26,898 nucleotides of DNA from JBLHHI01 sp047614125 (GTDB taxonomy: Bacteria > Bacteroidota > Bacteroidia > NS11-12g > UBA9320), in contig JBLHHI010000037.1 in NCBI GenBank assembly GCA_047614125.1, positions 1-26,898 of the forward strand, read 5' to 3'. The notes under the pieces are model-generated. The model did no database searches and was not told the origin of the DNA. It saw only the letters and a program-made list of their open reading frames with translations. Each line of letters begins with the position of its first letter. The stretch's first letter is position 1. The translations under genes were made by a program, and so were the position numbers. Below, one piece after another: positions 8,270-16,544 of this stretch.

Positions 8270-9547
8270 TTAATGATTGATTGAATACACCTTACTCAAG
8301 AGTTTTAGATTAGAAGGATCCTTATAACTGTATTGATATACCCCATCGCTGGAAGTAATAATGACTACATCCTTACGAGCAATAACATCATATGCCTTTA
8401 TTTCTGGATATTCCGAAATAAGTTGGATGTCAATATCCCTTGGACTTTCTGCCGAAAACACCTTAAATCCATAATCACCTTCACAAATAAATAATGTGGC
8501 GTTATCAATGCCAAGACCCAATGGATAGGACATATCGTACTGCTTAATAAGATTTGGTATTTTTATGTTTTTAATATCATAAATGGCTAAAACATTTGTA
8601 TTCCCACCACAATTGGTTCCTCCGTGGGTAGTTACATAAGCAAAATCACCTTGTGCAACAACCGGGTCACAGGACCGAACATGTGATGCAGAGCTCACAT
8701 ATTGAGGGTAATCTGGGTTTGAGGCGTAATCAAAAATGAACATCCCAGTTGTGGAACCAATAAAAAGATAGTTGCCCATTGGGTAGATCGTTTCTATGTT
8801 TTGCAACCAGCTGTTCAGTTCACTTTCTTTAGGGGTAGAAATATTGCTTGGGTTGGAAATATCAAAAGATAAAAGTTGCCATTGGTTAACGGCATAAATG
8901 TGATCGTTTACGAGAATCATTCGAGCAGTAGAACCAGCCGTTCCAGATCCTCCAAAGTCGGTGTTTGAACCAGATGCTAGAACAAAATCTTCCTGTACGC
9001 CAATACCCCAGGACCTTACACCTTCACAATTATACTCCTCTTCCGTAACCCATTCTTCGGTAACCTCGCTTTCTATAGAAATTTGATTGCCCGATATCTG
9101 GTACAACATTATGGCGTCTCTTTCACGGTCAACTATTTTAAATTGCCCAGAACCAACAGATTCAATAACAACCACATCATTGCCATTATTGGCATAAATG
9201 TAATTCCCCGCAACTACTACATCCGAACATCCTAGGAGTTGAATGAAGTGCATATTTACCGGACTTGAGGGATTGGAGTTATCTATAATATGGAACCCTT
9301 TTTGTTTTTCAACCACAAACAGCCAATTGTCTGTAGCATACAGCTTTCCTGCGTTTTCTATTTCCATTGGGCCGCTCACTTCAAAAGAATTTCTAACCTC
9401 CGAAACGGCAATAAATATAGGTGTTGTAGTAATTCTCTTATACGTTTCAGTGCACTTATCTCTACATGAGCTTAGACCGAGGATAATCAATCCAAATAAC
9501 AAAAAAAGTTTCCTATTGAGATTCTTGATTAATGGAAAGCCACTCAT
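8270..9547 (-). CDS. LVIVD-repeat surface lipoprotein
   Basis: The 425-aa product starts with a lipoprotein signal: a hydrophobic stretch and the lipobox LGLSSC with Cys at residue 28, followed by RDKC. The body is a predicted beta-propeller with LVIVD-type repeats, each running as a locally hydrophobic strand plus a D-S/N-P turn. Examples are KGFHIIDNSNPSSPVNM, LLSFDISNPSNIS, MFIFDYASNPDYPQ, LAIYDIKNIKIPN and FKVFSAESPRDID. Such proteins are common in Bacteroidota and mostly uncharacterised; a ligand or enzyme role cannot be assigned. Its ATG lies about 30 bp below a good -7 promoter match. It is transcribed against the recO/acyP run. Confidence 0.85.
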   Translation of the reverse strand: MSGFPLIKNLNRKLFLLFGLIILGLSSCRDKCTETYKRITTTPIFIAVSEVRNSFEVSGPMEIENAGKLYATDNWLFVVEKQKGFHIIDNSNPSSPVNMHFIQLLGCSDVVVAGNYIYANNGNDVVVIESVGSGQFKIVDRERDAIMLYQISGNQISIESEVTEEWVTEEEYNCEGVRSWGIGVQEDFVLASGSNTDFGGSGTAGSTARMILVNDHIYAVNQWQLLSFDISNPSNISTPKESELNSWLQNIETIYPMGNYLFIGSTTGMFIFDYASNPDYPQYVSSASHVRSCDPVVAQGDFAYVTTHGGTNCGGNTNVLAIYDIKNIKIPNLIKQYDMSYPLGLGIDNATLFICEGDYGFKVFSAESPRDIDIQLISEYPEIKAYDVIARKDVVIITSSDGVYQYSYKDPSNLKLLSKVYSINH

Positions 9548-9579
9548 AATTTTGTTATTTAACGGTTAAATATTGTAAT

Positions 9580-9587
9580 CAAATTTA
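9580..9587 (-). promoter_or_regulatory. Candidate -7 promoter element for the LVIVD lipoprotein gene
   Basis: On the minus strand the sequence reads TAAATTTG, an exact fit to TAnnTTTG, with about 32 bp between it and the start codon at 9547. No clear TTG/TTTG -33 element is visible at the expected distance, so confidence is low. Confidence 0.35.
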
Positions 9588-9639
9588 ACTTAATTCAGAA
9601 TTTACGATACATTGCATCTGTAATTATACGGTAAAAAGC

Positions 9640-10353
9640 ATGAAGCTCGGATTCTCCATATTTTGTTTCTCAATTTTTGTTTTTCTTAGTTTGGAAACAT
9701 TTGGGCAAAACACAACGGATGTGGTAGTTTTAAACAACGGCGATCAATTAACAGTGGATGTTATTGGATCCACCGATTCTACAATGACCATTGAATCTTC
9801 GAGTCTTGGTAGATTAACCATACCGCTTTCATCGGTTAAGGCAGTATATTATAATCAGCAGCCTGGTAACTACATAACAAAACGAAAAACAAGCCGCATG
9901 TTTACGCCAAAGAAATGGAGTAAATCAATGGGTGCCAGTTTTTCGCCGGCAGGATCCGTTTTTGAACTGTCTAGATTCGATTCCAGCAAGAATAGGTCGG
10001 CTAGTTTTAGCGCCGGGTATTATGTTTTTAGCAATTATGCCATGGAGGTGATTCCTGTTGGTTTGGGTACGTCACATTATTTAGCCGGCAACCATACGCC
10101 ACTCTTTGTCTATGGAAATGCGGGTTGGATGATCAATACCTTAAGCGAACCTAGGTACCGACCGAAGCAATATTACAAGTTTGGTTTGAGGTTGTACGTT
10201 CCAAATAGGCGCCAAAGCCACCGGGCGCTCGCCTTTGATTTAGGTTATTTTGGAGGAAGATTTAACAGAGAGTTTATAAATTGGCAAGGACAACTGGTAA
10301 AACGAAAAGTTGATTTAAGAAGAGTAAATCTGGGGTTGGGCTATACGTTTTAG
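9640..10353 (+). CDS. Predicted outer-membrane beta-barrel protein, function unknown
   Basis: The 237-aa product has a clear signal peptide (MKLGFSIFCFSIFVFLSLETFGQ). A short beta-rich domain follows (about 25-75, DVVVLNNGDQLTVDVIGSTDSTMTIESSSLGRLTIPLSSVKAVYY). This pattern of an alternating N-G-D strand followed by I/V-rich strands recurs in Bacteroidota surface proteins. The C-terminal two thirds alternate polar and aromatic residues and end GLGYTF, as in BAM-assembled barrels. I do not recognise a named family. It ends 25 bp before the end of the oppositely oriented sorting-domain remnant at 10379. Transport or adhesion roles would be guesswork. Confidence 0.75.
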   Translation: MKLGFSIFCFSIFVFLSLETFGQNTTDVVVLNNGDQLTVDVIGSTDSTMTIESSSLGRLTIPLSSVKAVYYNQQPGNYITKRKTSRMFTPKKWSKSMGASFSPAGSVFELSRFDSSKNRSASFSAGYYVFSNYAMEVIPVGLGTSHYLAGNHTPLFVYGNAGWMINTLSEPRYRPKQYYKFGLRLYVPNRRQSHRALAFDLGYFGGRFNREFINWQGQLVKRKVDLRRVNLGLGYTF

Positions 10354-10378
10354 GATAAGTTCACACCTTGTATACCTA

Positions 10379-10618
10379 TTATTTCCCTCTAACCACTTCA
10401 ATTTTCTGTTGGAAGCTTCGCCCATCTTTGTCCGTTATTTTAAGTGTATACATGCCGGAAGTTTCTATTTGTATTCGGGTTTTGGGTTCTCGAAGCCGTT
10501 GTTCTACAATCTTTCTGCCCGTAAGGTCGTAGATTTCAAGTTTGTATGTTCCAGGTTGCAGAACTTCTATATCGATGTGGCCGTTGCTTGGATTGGGGTA
10601 GATTTTGAAATTTTTAAA
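10379..10618 (-). pseudogene. T9SS type A sorting domain, out of frame with its cargo gene
   Basis: Read on the minus strand, this segment encodes FKNFKIYPNPSNGHIDIEV, then PGTYKLEIYDLTGRKI, SGMYTLKITDKDG and a basic end VVRGK before TAA at 10379-10381. That is a complete type A C-terminal domain of about 80 residues. The cargo gene upstream (to 10567) reads a different frame here and stops within it. The CTD frame equals the cargo frame shifted by -1 and has no stop between the junction and its end. It is either a disabled tail after a frameshift, a phase-variable tail, or the -1 product of ribosomal slippage. Confidence 0.85.
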
Positions 10619-12462
10619 TGTTGAATGTTGAATGTTGAATTGAGAAAATCAACCAAGAACGAATCACTCTTTTCGCTTTTGCAGCCAAACTCGCTTATTA
10701 ATTGCACCTGCCAATACCCGTTTTTATGGGGTGTAAAAGTTGGATTGGAAGTTGTAAAAATGCTATCGGCATAAAACCAGCGGTATTGATAAGCCATAAC
10801 CGAGCTTTTGAGCACATCGGTGTTGCGGGTTAGGGTTGGTTGGTTTGGAAGTGGTTTTTCGGCCACATAAATGGTATCGTGCATTTGGCAGAAGGTTTTG
10901 TTGGTGAGCTTTACCTTGGTGGTTCCCGATGTTTTAACCACAAAGCTATCGATGTGGAAATGATCGTAATCTACCAAGGGGCCAAGGGCGGTATCGAGGT
11001 TGGGTTCTTCGCCGTTCCAGTGTACACAATGCAGGTTGCTGGGTGCTCTTAGTGTAAACGAATCTCCAGCACAGAAAAAAGTGTCTTTTCCCAACATATC
11101 TTTTTCCCACTTGGGCCGTAGGGTAAGTGTTTTGGTTACCGTATCAGCTCTGGTGGTGTTCCAAGCAAGGTGACTCACTTGCCACTTACCCGTATCCGGG
11201 AACTGGTAGGTGCAATGTTTGGTGAGGATGGAATCGTTGTAGGCGCCTTTTTTGAAAATCCACTTATAGCCGTCTGCATCAAACGTATCGCGGCCTTCAA
11301 ATTGGTAGGTGTGGTTCCAGCAATCTTCTACATAGGCAAAATCGATGCTGGGCGTGTAAAAATAAGAAGCGTTAAAGGTGGGGAGGCCGTAGTTGCTCTT
11401 TCTATTGGGGCCAAGGTAAACGGCGTTTTCAATTAAACTATTGGGTTTGGCTTTTATTCCATCGTCAATAATTTCACCCAAGTAATTCTTTTCAAACATG
11501 GCCGTAAACAAGCGCTTGCCGTGGCGTTGAACTATGCCAACGGTAATGGGGTTGTTTTTGTGAATTAGAACTTGATTATGGGCAGCGTTGAGCGTATCTG
11601 TTGAGCCAATCTTTACTTGCAATGCTTTATCTCGAGCCTTTACATAAATGTATTGTTCATTTAATGAATACTCACAGGTGCCAACAAAGTCAATCAACAT
11701 GATGCCTATTACCGATAGCTCACCCGTTTCTAAATTTCTTAAATATAAGTCCACCGATCGATCTAAGTATTTGCAAATTGAAAGATGATTGCCCGAAGGG
11801 CTGAATTTAAAACTAATGTAATCTTCAATAAAATAGTTAGGTAATTCTTGAACAAAAGGACAAATTATATTCTCACTAGAACTTAACACAAATGTGTAAA
11901 GTTTATTTGAGTTAGGAAATTGCGTGGTAACTAAGATTGCCCGATTATTTTGAGCAAATATGCTGTGCTGACCTTCTGAAGCTCTATTAAGCAGCATCTT
12001 GTTAAGATACACTTCTTTTAATGTATCATTATTTTTTGTAAAAAGGTTTATGTAAAAGCCTTTTTTTTGATTGGTTGTGGTTATCCAATAATTGTCCCCA
12101 ATTACAGATACTTGTGCGGCTTGAAGGGCAGAATAATACCCATTCAAATCTTGTGAGTTTATTTTCTCGAAATTTGAATTATGCACGCTAATACCATCCG
12201 TAAACAGAATAGGTTCGCCATTTGCATCGGAATACGAACACGAGCTTTCTTGAATGATTTTTGGAAAAACAAACGGAATGATTGAGTCTCCCTTAAACCG
12301 CAACCCACAACTATCTCCAAAAATCCAGTTATCGGCAGTGTGGCAATTGGGGTTGGTTTCTGGGCATTGAGCGTAGGCAAATTGAGAATAGGCCATTAAT
12401 AAAACCAAGTATATTAATAAGGTTTTATAGGAAGAATAACAATGTTTTAAGTTACAGGGCAT
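10567..12462 (-). CDS. T9SS cargo protein with N-terminal propeller and PKD-like region; sorting domain in the -1 frame
   Basis: Predicted secreted protein of 631 aa from the ATG at 12462. That start gives a good signal peptide (MPCNLKHCYSSYKTLL ... FAYAQ) and lies just below a TAnnTTTG element. The upstream ATG at 12588 adds 42 residues without protein character and overlaps another coding remnant. The mature N-terminus (NWIFGDSCGLRFKGD, SCSYSDANGEPILFTDGI) matches a Bacteroidota family of propeller-headed T9SS cargo. A beta-sandwich (PKD-like) region follows around residues 400-590, with DTFFCAGDSFTLRAPS. The frame stops at 10567, 17 codons past its last shared codon with the sorting domain. 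Without that domain the product would be exported to the periplasm but probably not secreted. Confidence 0.75.
   Translation of the reverse strand: MPCNLKHCYSSYKTLLIYLVLLMAYSQFAYAQCPETNPNCHTADNWIFGDSCGLRFKGDSIIPFVFPKIIQESSCSYSDANGEPILFTDGISVHNSNFEKINSQDLNGYYSALQAAQVSVIGDNYWITTTNQKKGFYINLFTKNNDTLKEVYLNKMLLNRASEGQHSIFAQNNRAILVTTQFPNSNKLYTFVLSSSENIICPFVQELPNYFIEDYISFKFSPSGNHLSICKYLDRSVDLYLRNLETGELSVIGIMLIDFVGTCEYSLNEQYIYVKARDKALQVKIGSTDTLNAAHNQVLIHKNNPITVGIVQRHGKRLFTAMFEKNYLGEIIDDGIKAKPNSLIENAVYLGPNRKSNYGLPTFNASYFYTPSIDFAYVEDCWNHTYQFEGRDTFDADGYKWIFKKGAYNDSILTKHCTYQFPDTGKWQVSHLAWNTTRADTVTKTLTLRPKWEKDMLGKDTFFCAGDSFTLRAPSNLHCVHWNGEEPNLDTALGPLVDYDHFHIDSFVVKTSGTTKVKLTNKTFCQMHDTIYVAEKPLPNQPTLTRNTDVLKSSVMAYQYRWFYADSIFTTSNPTFTPHKNGYWQVQLISEFGCKSEKSDSFLVDFLNSTFNIQHLKISKSTPIQATATSI
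10617..10640. repeat. Heptanucleotide tandem repeat (GTTGAAT x3, plus a partial copy)
   Basis: The plus strand reads AAT followed by three perfect copies of GTTGAAT (10620-10640). Because 7 is not a multiple of 3, each gain or loss changes the reading frame. Four copies, or one copy, would join the cargo coding frame to the sorting domain without a stop (for one copy, DFLNSTFKNFKIYPNP). Three copies, as here, leave it out of frame. Immediately adjacent, at 10612-10618 on the minus strand, is T TTA AAA in the cargo's zero frame. Confidence 0.85.
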
Positions 12463-12477
12463 GTACCGTTTGTGGTA

Positions 12478-12485
12478 CAAAGCTA
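12478..12485 (-). promoter_or_regulatory. Candidate -7 promoter element for the cargo gene
   Basis: On the minus strand this is TAGCTTTG, an exact fit to TAnnTTTG, 16 bp above the ATG at 12462. It supports the shorter start. A GTACC...GGTAC hairpin (12463-12478) sits between the element and the ATG. No TTG is seen at the usual upstream distance. Confidence 0.4.
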
Positions 12486-12506
12486 ATCGATATCTTTTAA
12501 AAAATC

Positions 12507-12752
12507 TTGCAGGGAAATGTCTATCCAAACCCAAACAACGGAACATTTGCCATTGTACTACCGGAGGTGGATTTGAAGCAAGTAACAATTGAAATTTATG
12601 ATCTGATGGGGCATTTAGTCTATCAAACCAATGAAATCGGGAACAGTAAAGTTGAAGTTAAGGTTGGTGATCTACGCTCTGGAACATACATCGTTCATTT
12701 TAAAACAAATTCGTTGAGCGAAGCTAAGCGTGTGGTTGTGTTGCACTCACTA
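12507..12752 (+). pseudogene. Orphan T9SS type A sorting domain (remnant of a lost cargo gene)
   Basis: The plus strand encodes GNVYPNPNNGTFAIVLPEVD, followed by KQVTIEIYDLMGHLVYQTNE, LRSGTYIVHFKTNSLSEA and KRVVVLH: an intact type A CTD of about 75 residues with nothing upstream. The frame is closed by a TAA shortly before 12507, leaving no signal peptide or body. The frame runs on to 12791 after the natural VVVLH ending. It overlaps the non-coding 5' flank of the divergent cargo gene (start 12462). This looks like the surviving 3' end of a deleted cargo gene. An isolated CTD cannot be secreted without an export signal. Confidence 0.8.
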
Positions 12753-12881
12753 ATTTTATGGTATCATGATCTGGAAAATGTGACGCGGTGATCTTGCCAG
12801 AAATCGCTTTTTTACCATTTTCCAATCGCAGTAATAAGCAATCATTCAAAATATTTACGTGCTTTGTATAAAACTCATTTA

Positions 12882-14576
12882 ATGCGCGTTGTAATCCTAT
12901 CCTTCTTCGTATATTTCTCAAGTCTAACCCTCTTGCATGCACAAACCACTTACATCCCGTTTGATGATGATTACTACCATATAATAGATCGATACAACAT
13001 TTTAAATGGAGAAGAGGGCTTGCTCAACACCAGCATAAAGCCCTACAACCGAGCGTTTGCAGATTCGTTTAGCTTGAAGCTATCCATGCAACAGCAAACG
13101 GAGGCTGATGCCTTTAATTGGAACTTTTTTGAACAAGATAATTGGGAAGCACTTCCGGACCGAAGAATTGCGACCATGCAAAAGAATAAGCCAAAGTGGA
13201 AGAATTTTTATCAATTTCAGAATTCATTCTTTTCTGTGTATGAGCCTGATTTTAAACTTATTGTAAATCCAGTTCTTGGTTTTGCCTCGGGCCAGCAGGA
13301 TGTTGGAGATAGCAACATAAACTTATATCAGAGCACACGAGGCGCTGAGATACGGGGCAGTATTGGAAACAAAATTGGATTTTACACCTTTGTGAGCGAA
13401 AACCAATTTGCCTATCCAAATTATCAAAAAGAAGACATCGAGGCAACTTCTGTGATCCAAGGCGCGGGTTATATTAAGTCATTCGGAAACGGTGGATACG
13501 ACTTTTTTAATGCCCGTGGGTATATCACCTTTAAGCCCATAAAGCAAATACAATTGCAGTTTGGTCACGACAAAAACTTCATTGGCAATGGTTATCGGTC
13601 TTTGATATTGAATGACTTTGCCAAAGAAAACCTCTTTTTAAAGTTTCAAACTTCCGTGTGGCGAATTAACTATATGAATCTGTTCTCTGAGTTAACCGAC
13701 TTCCGATCACAGTCTACGGTAGATGGGCAGAATAAAAAATACGCGGCCTTACATTATTTAAACATCAGCATTATTCCTGGCAAGTTGGACGTTGGCTTTT
13801 TTGAAAATATCATTTTTGGAAGGAACGATTCAACACGCTCTCATGGATATGAGATAAATTATTTAAATCCCATCATCTTTTACCGCGCCGTAGAACACGG
13901 GTTGAATAGTACAGACAATGCCCTTGCGGGTATGGATTGGCGCTGGAATTTTGCAAAAGGAATGCAGTTTTACGGGCAGTTTTTGTTGGATGAGTTTGTT
14001 CAGGATGAGCTCTTAGCGCGCGAAGGATCATGGCGAAACAAGTGGGCTTTTCAGGGTGGATTAAAGGCCATTAACCTCTTTACCATTCCGAATCTTGATT
14101 TGCAAGTTGAAACAAATATGGTGCGGCCCTATACGTACACACATTATAAAGAAGATCAGAACTACGCTCATTTCGGTCAGCCGATGGCTCACCCCTTTGG
14201 CGCTAATTTTAGAGAAGTTTTAGCCATTTTGCGTTACCAACCCATTGGCCGTTTAAACCTGACAGCCAAGTATTTCAACATAGTTCAAGGGTTGGATAGT
14301 TCGAGAGATGCGACTACAACTCATTTTGGCGGCGATATTTTTAAAGATTACGGCAATCGGCCAAAAGATGTTGGATTAAAAATTGGCGATGGGGTGAAAA
14401 GCACTACTCAAATTATTGAGTTAACTGCTTCGTATCAAATGATGCATCGAACCTATTTTGATGTAAGATTCATTATGCGTAATTCTTCGCGCGAACTGCC
14501 ATATACAGATCGTTCGTCTGCGATGTTGTTACTTGGATTGCGCATGAATTTGGCGCAACAGAAGTTGGATTTTTAG
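12882..14576 (+). CDS. Predicted outer-membrane protein, RemB/Wzi-like
   Basis: The 564-aa product from the ATG at 12882 has a signal peptide (MRVVILSFFVYFSSLTLLHAQ). The TTG at 12864 would only add MYKTHL. Family-like features include LLNTSIKPYNRAFADSF near the N-terminus, a barrel of alternating strands (GAEIRGSIGNKIGFYTFVSE, GYITFKPIKQIQLQFGHDKN), MNLFSELTDFRSQ, and the tail GLRMNLAQQKLDF ending in Phe. This resembles the flavobacterial gliding-associated RemB group and, more distantly, Wzi capsule-assembly barrels; I rate the RemB assignment moderate. A gliding role would fit the T9SS genes here, but gliding cannot be inferred from this gene alone. It is a single gene facing a convergent neighbour. 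Confidence 0.72.
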   Translation: MRVVILSFFVYFSSLTLLHAQTTYIPFDDDYYHIIDRYNILNGEEGLLNTSIKPYNRAFADSFSLKLSMQQQTEADAFNWNFFEQDNWEALPDRRIATMQKNKPKWKNFYQFQNSFFSVYEPDFKLIVNPVLGFASGQQDVGDSNINLYQSTRGAEIRGSIGNKIGFYTFVSENQFAYPNYQKEDIEATSVIQGAGYIKSFGNGGYDFFNARGYITFKPIKQIQLQFGHDKNFIGNGYRSLILNDFAKENLFLKFQTSVWRINYMNLFSELTDFRSQSTVDGQNKKYAALHYLNISIIPGKLDVGFFENIIFGRNDSTRSHGYEINYLNPIIFYRAVEHGLNSTDNALAGMDWRWNFAKGMQFYGQFLLDEFVQDELLAREGSWRNKWAFQGGLKAINLFTIPNLDLQVETNMVRPYTYTHYKEDQNYAHFGQPMAHPFGANFREVLAILRYQPIGRLNLTAKYFNIVQGLDSSRDATTTHFGGDIFKDYGNRPKDVGLKIGDGVKSTTQIIELTASYQMMHRTYFDVRFIMRNSSRELPYTDRSSAMLLLGLRMNLAQQKLDF

Positions 14577-14609
14577 ACTCCTATTGTCGAATACCGCTGT
14601 CTTATATTT

Positions 14610-15485
14610 TCAAGAGGAAGCAAAGCTTCCATACGGCTCATTCACACTTCCAAAGCTCTCAAAAAACAACTTAACTCCTTTTATTTCAGAGCCTTCAAAG
14701 TCGAAAGTTGCGTTGGATTCAGTATGAAGCTGGATAACTTCATCCAACATCTTATGCATGGCAAACTCCAATCTTCCCGATTCGTTTGAGGCGCCAAAGA
14801 GGTTGATGACTCTACCGTTTACGTTCAAAAAGAAACTCAAGGCCAAACAATCTCCGGCTTCATCTAATATCCGATAAATATTTCCTCGTTTGGATGCGAG
14901 GGCGTGCGTTATCAAGTTTTCAATTCTTTGAAAGTACGACGTCGGTAAATGTACTCGTGCGCTCAAACTAGATCGATAAAACTCCACTAACTCCGTTGGG
15001 CTATCCGCTTCTTCAAATATTAAATTGGAAGTCTTATTCAACCTTTTTCGCAAGCTTTTGTGGTAGTTGGCCCGTATTTCTTCGTAACTCTTGTTTAAGT
15101 TCAATACGAGATTAGTTCGCCTTTCAGCCAGCTCCAGCAAGTTGGCATTGTGAAAATTTATGTTAAAATGAACTCGCTTATATTGACGAGGAATCGCGTC
15201 CAAGAACTTTTGAACAATTTCGGCAGTTAAAGCATTGCCAAACACCCCAAGCTGTTGTGTAAACGGTGGTTGATAGATTTGTTGAAAGCCGAATAATTTG
15301 CGATTAAACGGCAGAGGACAAATGGCTTGATAATCATCTAAAACCAAAGCATTCCATTTACCATTACTGGTTATGTCTAAGTACCAAGACAGCGCGTATG
15401 GTAAATTTCCTTCACTAGTGTGCACTAGGTCATCCCATCGCGTAACATCAATTTCACTTCTTCGAAGGTGTTGGATTTTGGCCAC
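14610..15485 (-). CDS. FemAB/BioF2-like GNAT-fold protein
   Basis: The 291-aa cytoplasmic protein has no signal peptide. Its second half resembles the acyltransferase fold of FemAB/BioF2-type proteins: NYHKSLRKRLNKTSNLIF (helix and strand), FYRSSLSARVHLPTSYFQRIENLI, GNIYRILDEAGDCLALSFFLNVNGRVINLFGASNESGRLEFAMHKMLDEVIQ, then FDFEGSEIKGVKLFFESFG near the end. That last FDFxGSxxxGVxxFxxxFG pattern is typical of the group. These enzymes transfer amino-acyl or acyl groups, but the acceptor here is unknown. Its start is 9 bp after the SIMPL gene stop, so the two are likely cotranscribed. Confidence 0.78.
   Translation of the reverse strand: MAKIQHLRRSEIDVTRWDDLVHTSEGNLPYALSWYLDITSNGKWNALVLDDYQAICPLPFNRKLFGFQQIYQPPFTQQLGVFGNALTAEIVQKFLDAIPRQYKRVHFNINFHNANLLELAERRTNLVLNLNKSYEEIRANYHKSLRKRLNKTSNLIFEEADSPTELVEFYRSSLSARVHLPTSYFQRIENLITHALASKRGNIYRILDEAGDCLALSFFLNVNGRVINLFGASNESGRLEFAMHKMLDEVIQLHTESNATFDFEGSEIKGVKLFFESFGSVNEPYGSFASS
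14616..14630. terminator. Possible terminator hairpin between convergent genes
   Basis: GGAAGCAAAGCTTCC is a perfect 6-bp stem with a 3-nt loop. It overlaps the last codons of the FemAB-like gene (minus), 40 bp beyond the end of the RemB-like gene (plus). No clean U-tract follows on either strand, so the terminator role is a weak inference. Confidence 0.3.
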
Positions 15486-15494
15486 CTTCTTTCG

Positions 15495-16226
15495 TTAATC
15501 TATTTCGTAGACGAGCTTCATAGTTATGGAAGCTGTTTTTTCTTTCGAACTGGTATTGAAGGTTCCACCCCAAGAGTATTCTTCGGCAGAATGTTGGCCC
15601 ACAATTTGAAAAATTCCCATGCTTGCCGAGACCAAGGAACCAAGTTTGGCGCCAGAATTTTGAGCAATTTTCTCAGCTCTGGTTCGAGCATCTTCGGTGG
15701 CTTTCGAGATCATTTCAATTTTCAAATCCGCCAATTTTGTGTAATAATATCTGGGCGATTGAGAATACAATTGAACCCCTTTGTTTAAGAGTTCTGTGAT
15801 TTCTCTCGAAATACGTTCCACCTTTTCTACGTCGCTCGATTTTATTTCAACACTCTGAGAGAGCGCATAACCGATAAATTCTTCCCCCAAGTAATTACCA
15901 TTATCACCGTATAAACGCTTCGAACGTTCATCCGAATTAACTGAACTAAATACGATGTAATTCTTATCTATTCCTTTGGATATCAGATAGTTTAGGATTT
16001 CTTCCTTATCCTTCTCTAAATCTACAAAGGCTTGTTTCAAATTGTGATTTAATTTATTAAACCTGCCTTCCCAAACAATTAGATCCGATACAAAATCTGT
16101 TTCCCCTAACCCTGTAATGGCAATGTTGTTATTGGTTTTACTTCTGTCTACGTATGCCTTGCCCAATAAAAGAGCGGCAATAATTATGGCCAATCCAAAG
16201 ATGGCCGCATTTAAAGTACGATTCAT
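15495..16226 (-). CDS. SIMPL-domain (DUF541) membrane-anchored protein
   Basis: The 243-aa protein starts with one hydrophobic helix (about 8-25, AAIFGLAIIIAALLLGKAYV) and then a SIMPL domain facing the periplasm. Typical elements are ITGLGETDFVSDLIVWEGRF at the start, KDKEEILNYLISKGI, IGYALSQSVEIKSSDVEKVERIS, and the KATEDARTRAEKIAQNSGAKLGSL helix. It ends in SITMKLVYEID. The biochemical role of SIMPL proteins is poorly defined. A -7-like TAACTTCG lies upstream, but it does not match the consensus fully. Followed closely by the FemAB-like gene. Confidence 0.85.
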   Translation of the reverse strand: MNRTLNAAIFGLAIIIAALLLGKAYVDRSKTNNNIAITGLGETDFVSDLIVWEGRFNKLNHNLKQAFVDLEKDKEEILNYLISKGIDKNYIVFSSVNSDERSKRLYGDNGNYLGEEFIGYALSQSVEIKSSDVEKVERISREITELLNKGVQLYSQSPRYYYTKLADLKIEMISKATEDARTRAEKIAQNSGAKLGSLVSASMGIFQIVGQHSAEEYSWGGTFNTSSKEKTASITMKLVYEID

Positions 16227-16279
16227 AAACTCTTTGCTGATTTGGGCGAAGTTACATGCTTTTTGGCTAAGTGTATTTA

Positions 16280-16544
16280 AACCTGAGCTCGATTAATATT
16301 TGCATGTTCCGATTTTTATAAAGTTCTTGTCAAAGCGACGCATTTGTAGGTTTACGTAGACTACCAAGAACTGATAACAAAGACTATGCTGCTTTATAAA
16401 ATAGCTAATTCCTCGTTTCCTCTTGGCAACAGCAATCTGCTTCCTGAAAATCGTTCAAAATAGCCCGCTATTTTTTCACAATTTTCATTCGCATCTCCCT
16501 ATGGTCAAGTGTTCTGAACCACAAGGATTAACCAAACTCAGGTT
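16280..16544. mobile_element. MITE-like element with AACCTGAG terminal inverted repeats
   Basis: A 265-bp non-coding element. The left end is AACCTGAGCTCGATTAAT (16280-16297). The right end read inward is AACCTGAGTTTGGTTAAT (16544-16527). The two differ at 3 of 18 positions. No open frame of protein length occurs inside. It carries a perfect hairpin AAAATAGCCCGCTATTTT (16457-16474) and a nested stem (GTTCTTG at 16323-16329 with CAAGAAC at 16365-16371, and GTAG/CTAC inside it). About 98 bp of its right half recur, inverted, at 26798-26898. Its right end abuts the stop codon of the membrane-protein gene. I could not identify a target duplication or a parent IS. Confidence 0.7.

Noticed and set aside
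12463..12588. Upstream ATG at 12588 as start of the cargo gene
   Set aside because: It adds 42 residues without signal-peptide character, overlaps the orphan sorting domain on the other strand, and lies above a TAnnTTTG element that fits the ATG at 12462.
12724..12942. Minus-strand 72-codon frame overlapping the RemB-like gene start
   Set aside because: It overlaps both the orphan sorting domain and the signal peptide of the downstream gene, and has no start context.
16323..16371. Nested stem as a tRNA gene
   Set aside because: The 7-bp stem encloses only about 35 nt with no T-loop GTTCGA, and no CCA follows, so it is part of the MITE-like element.
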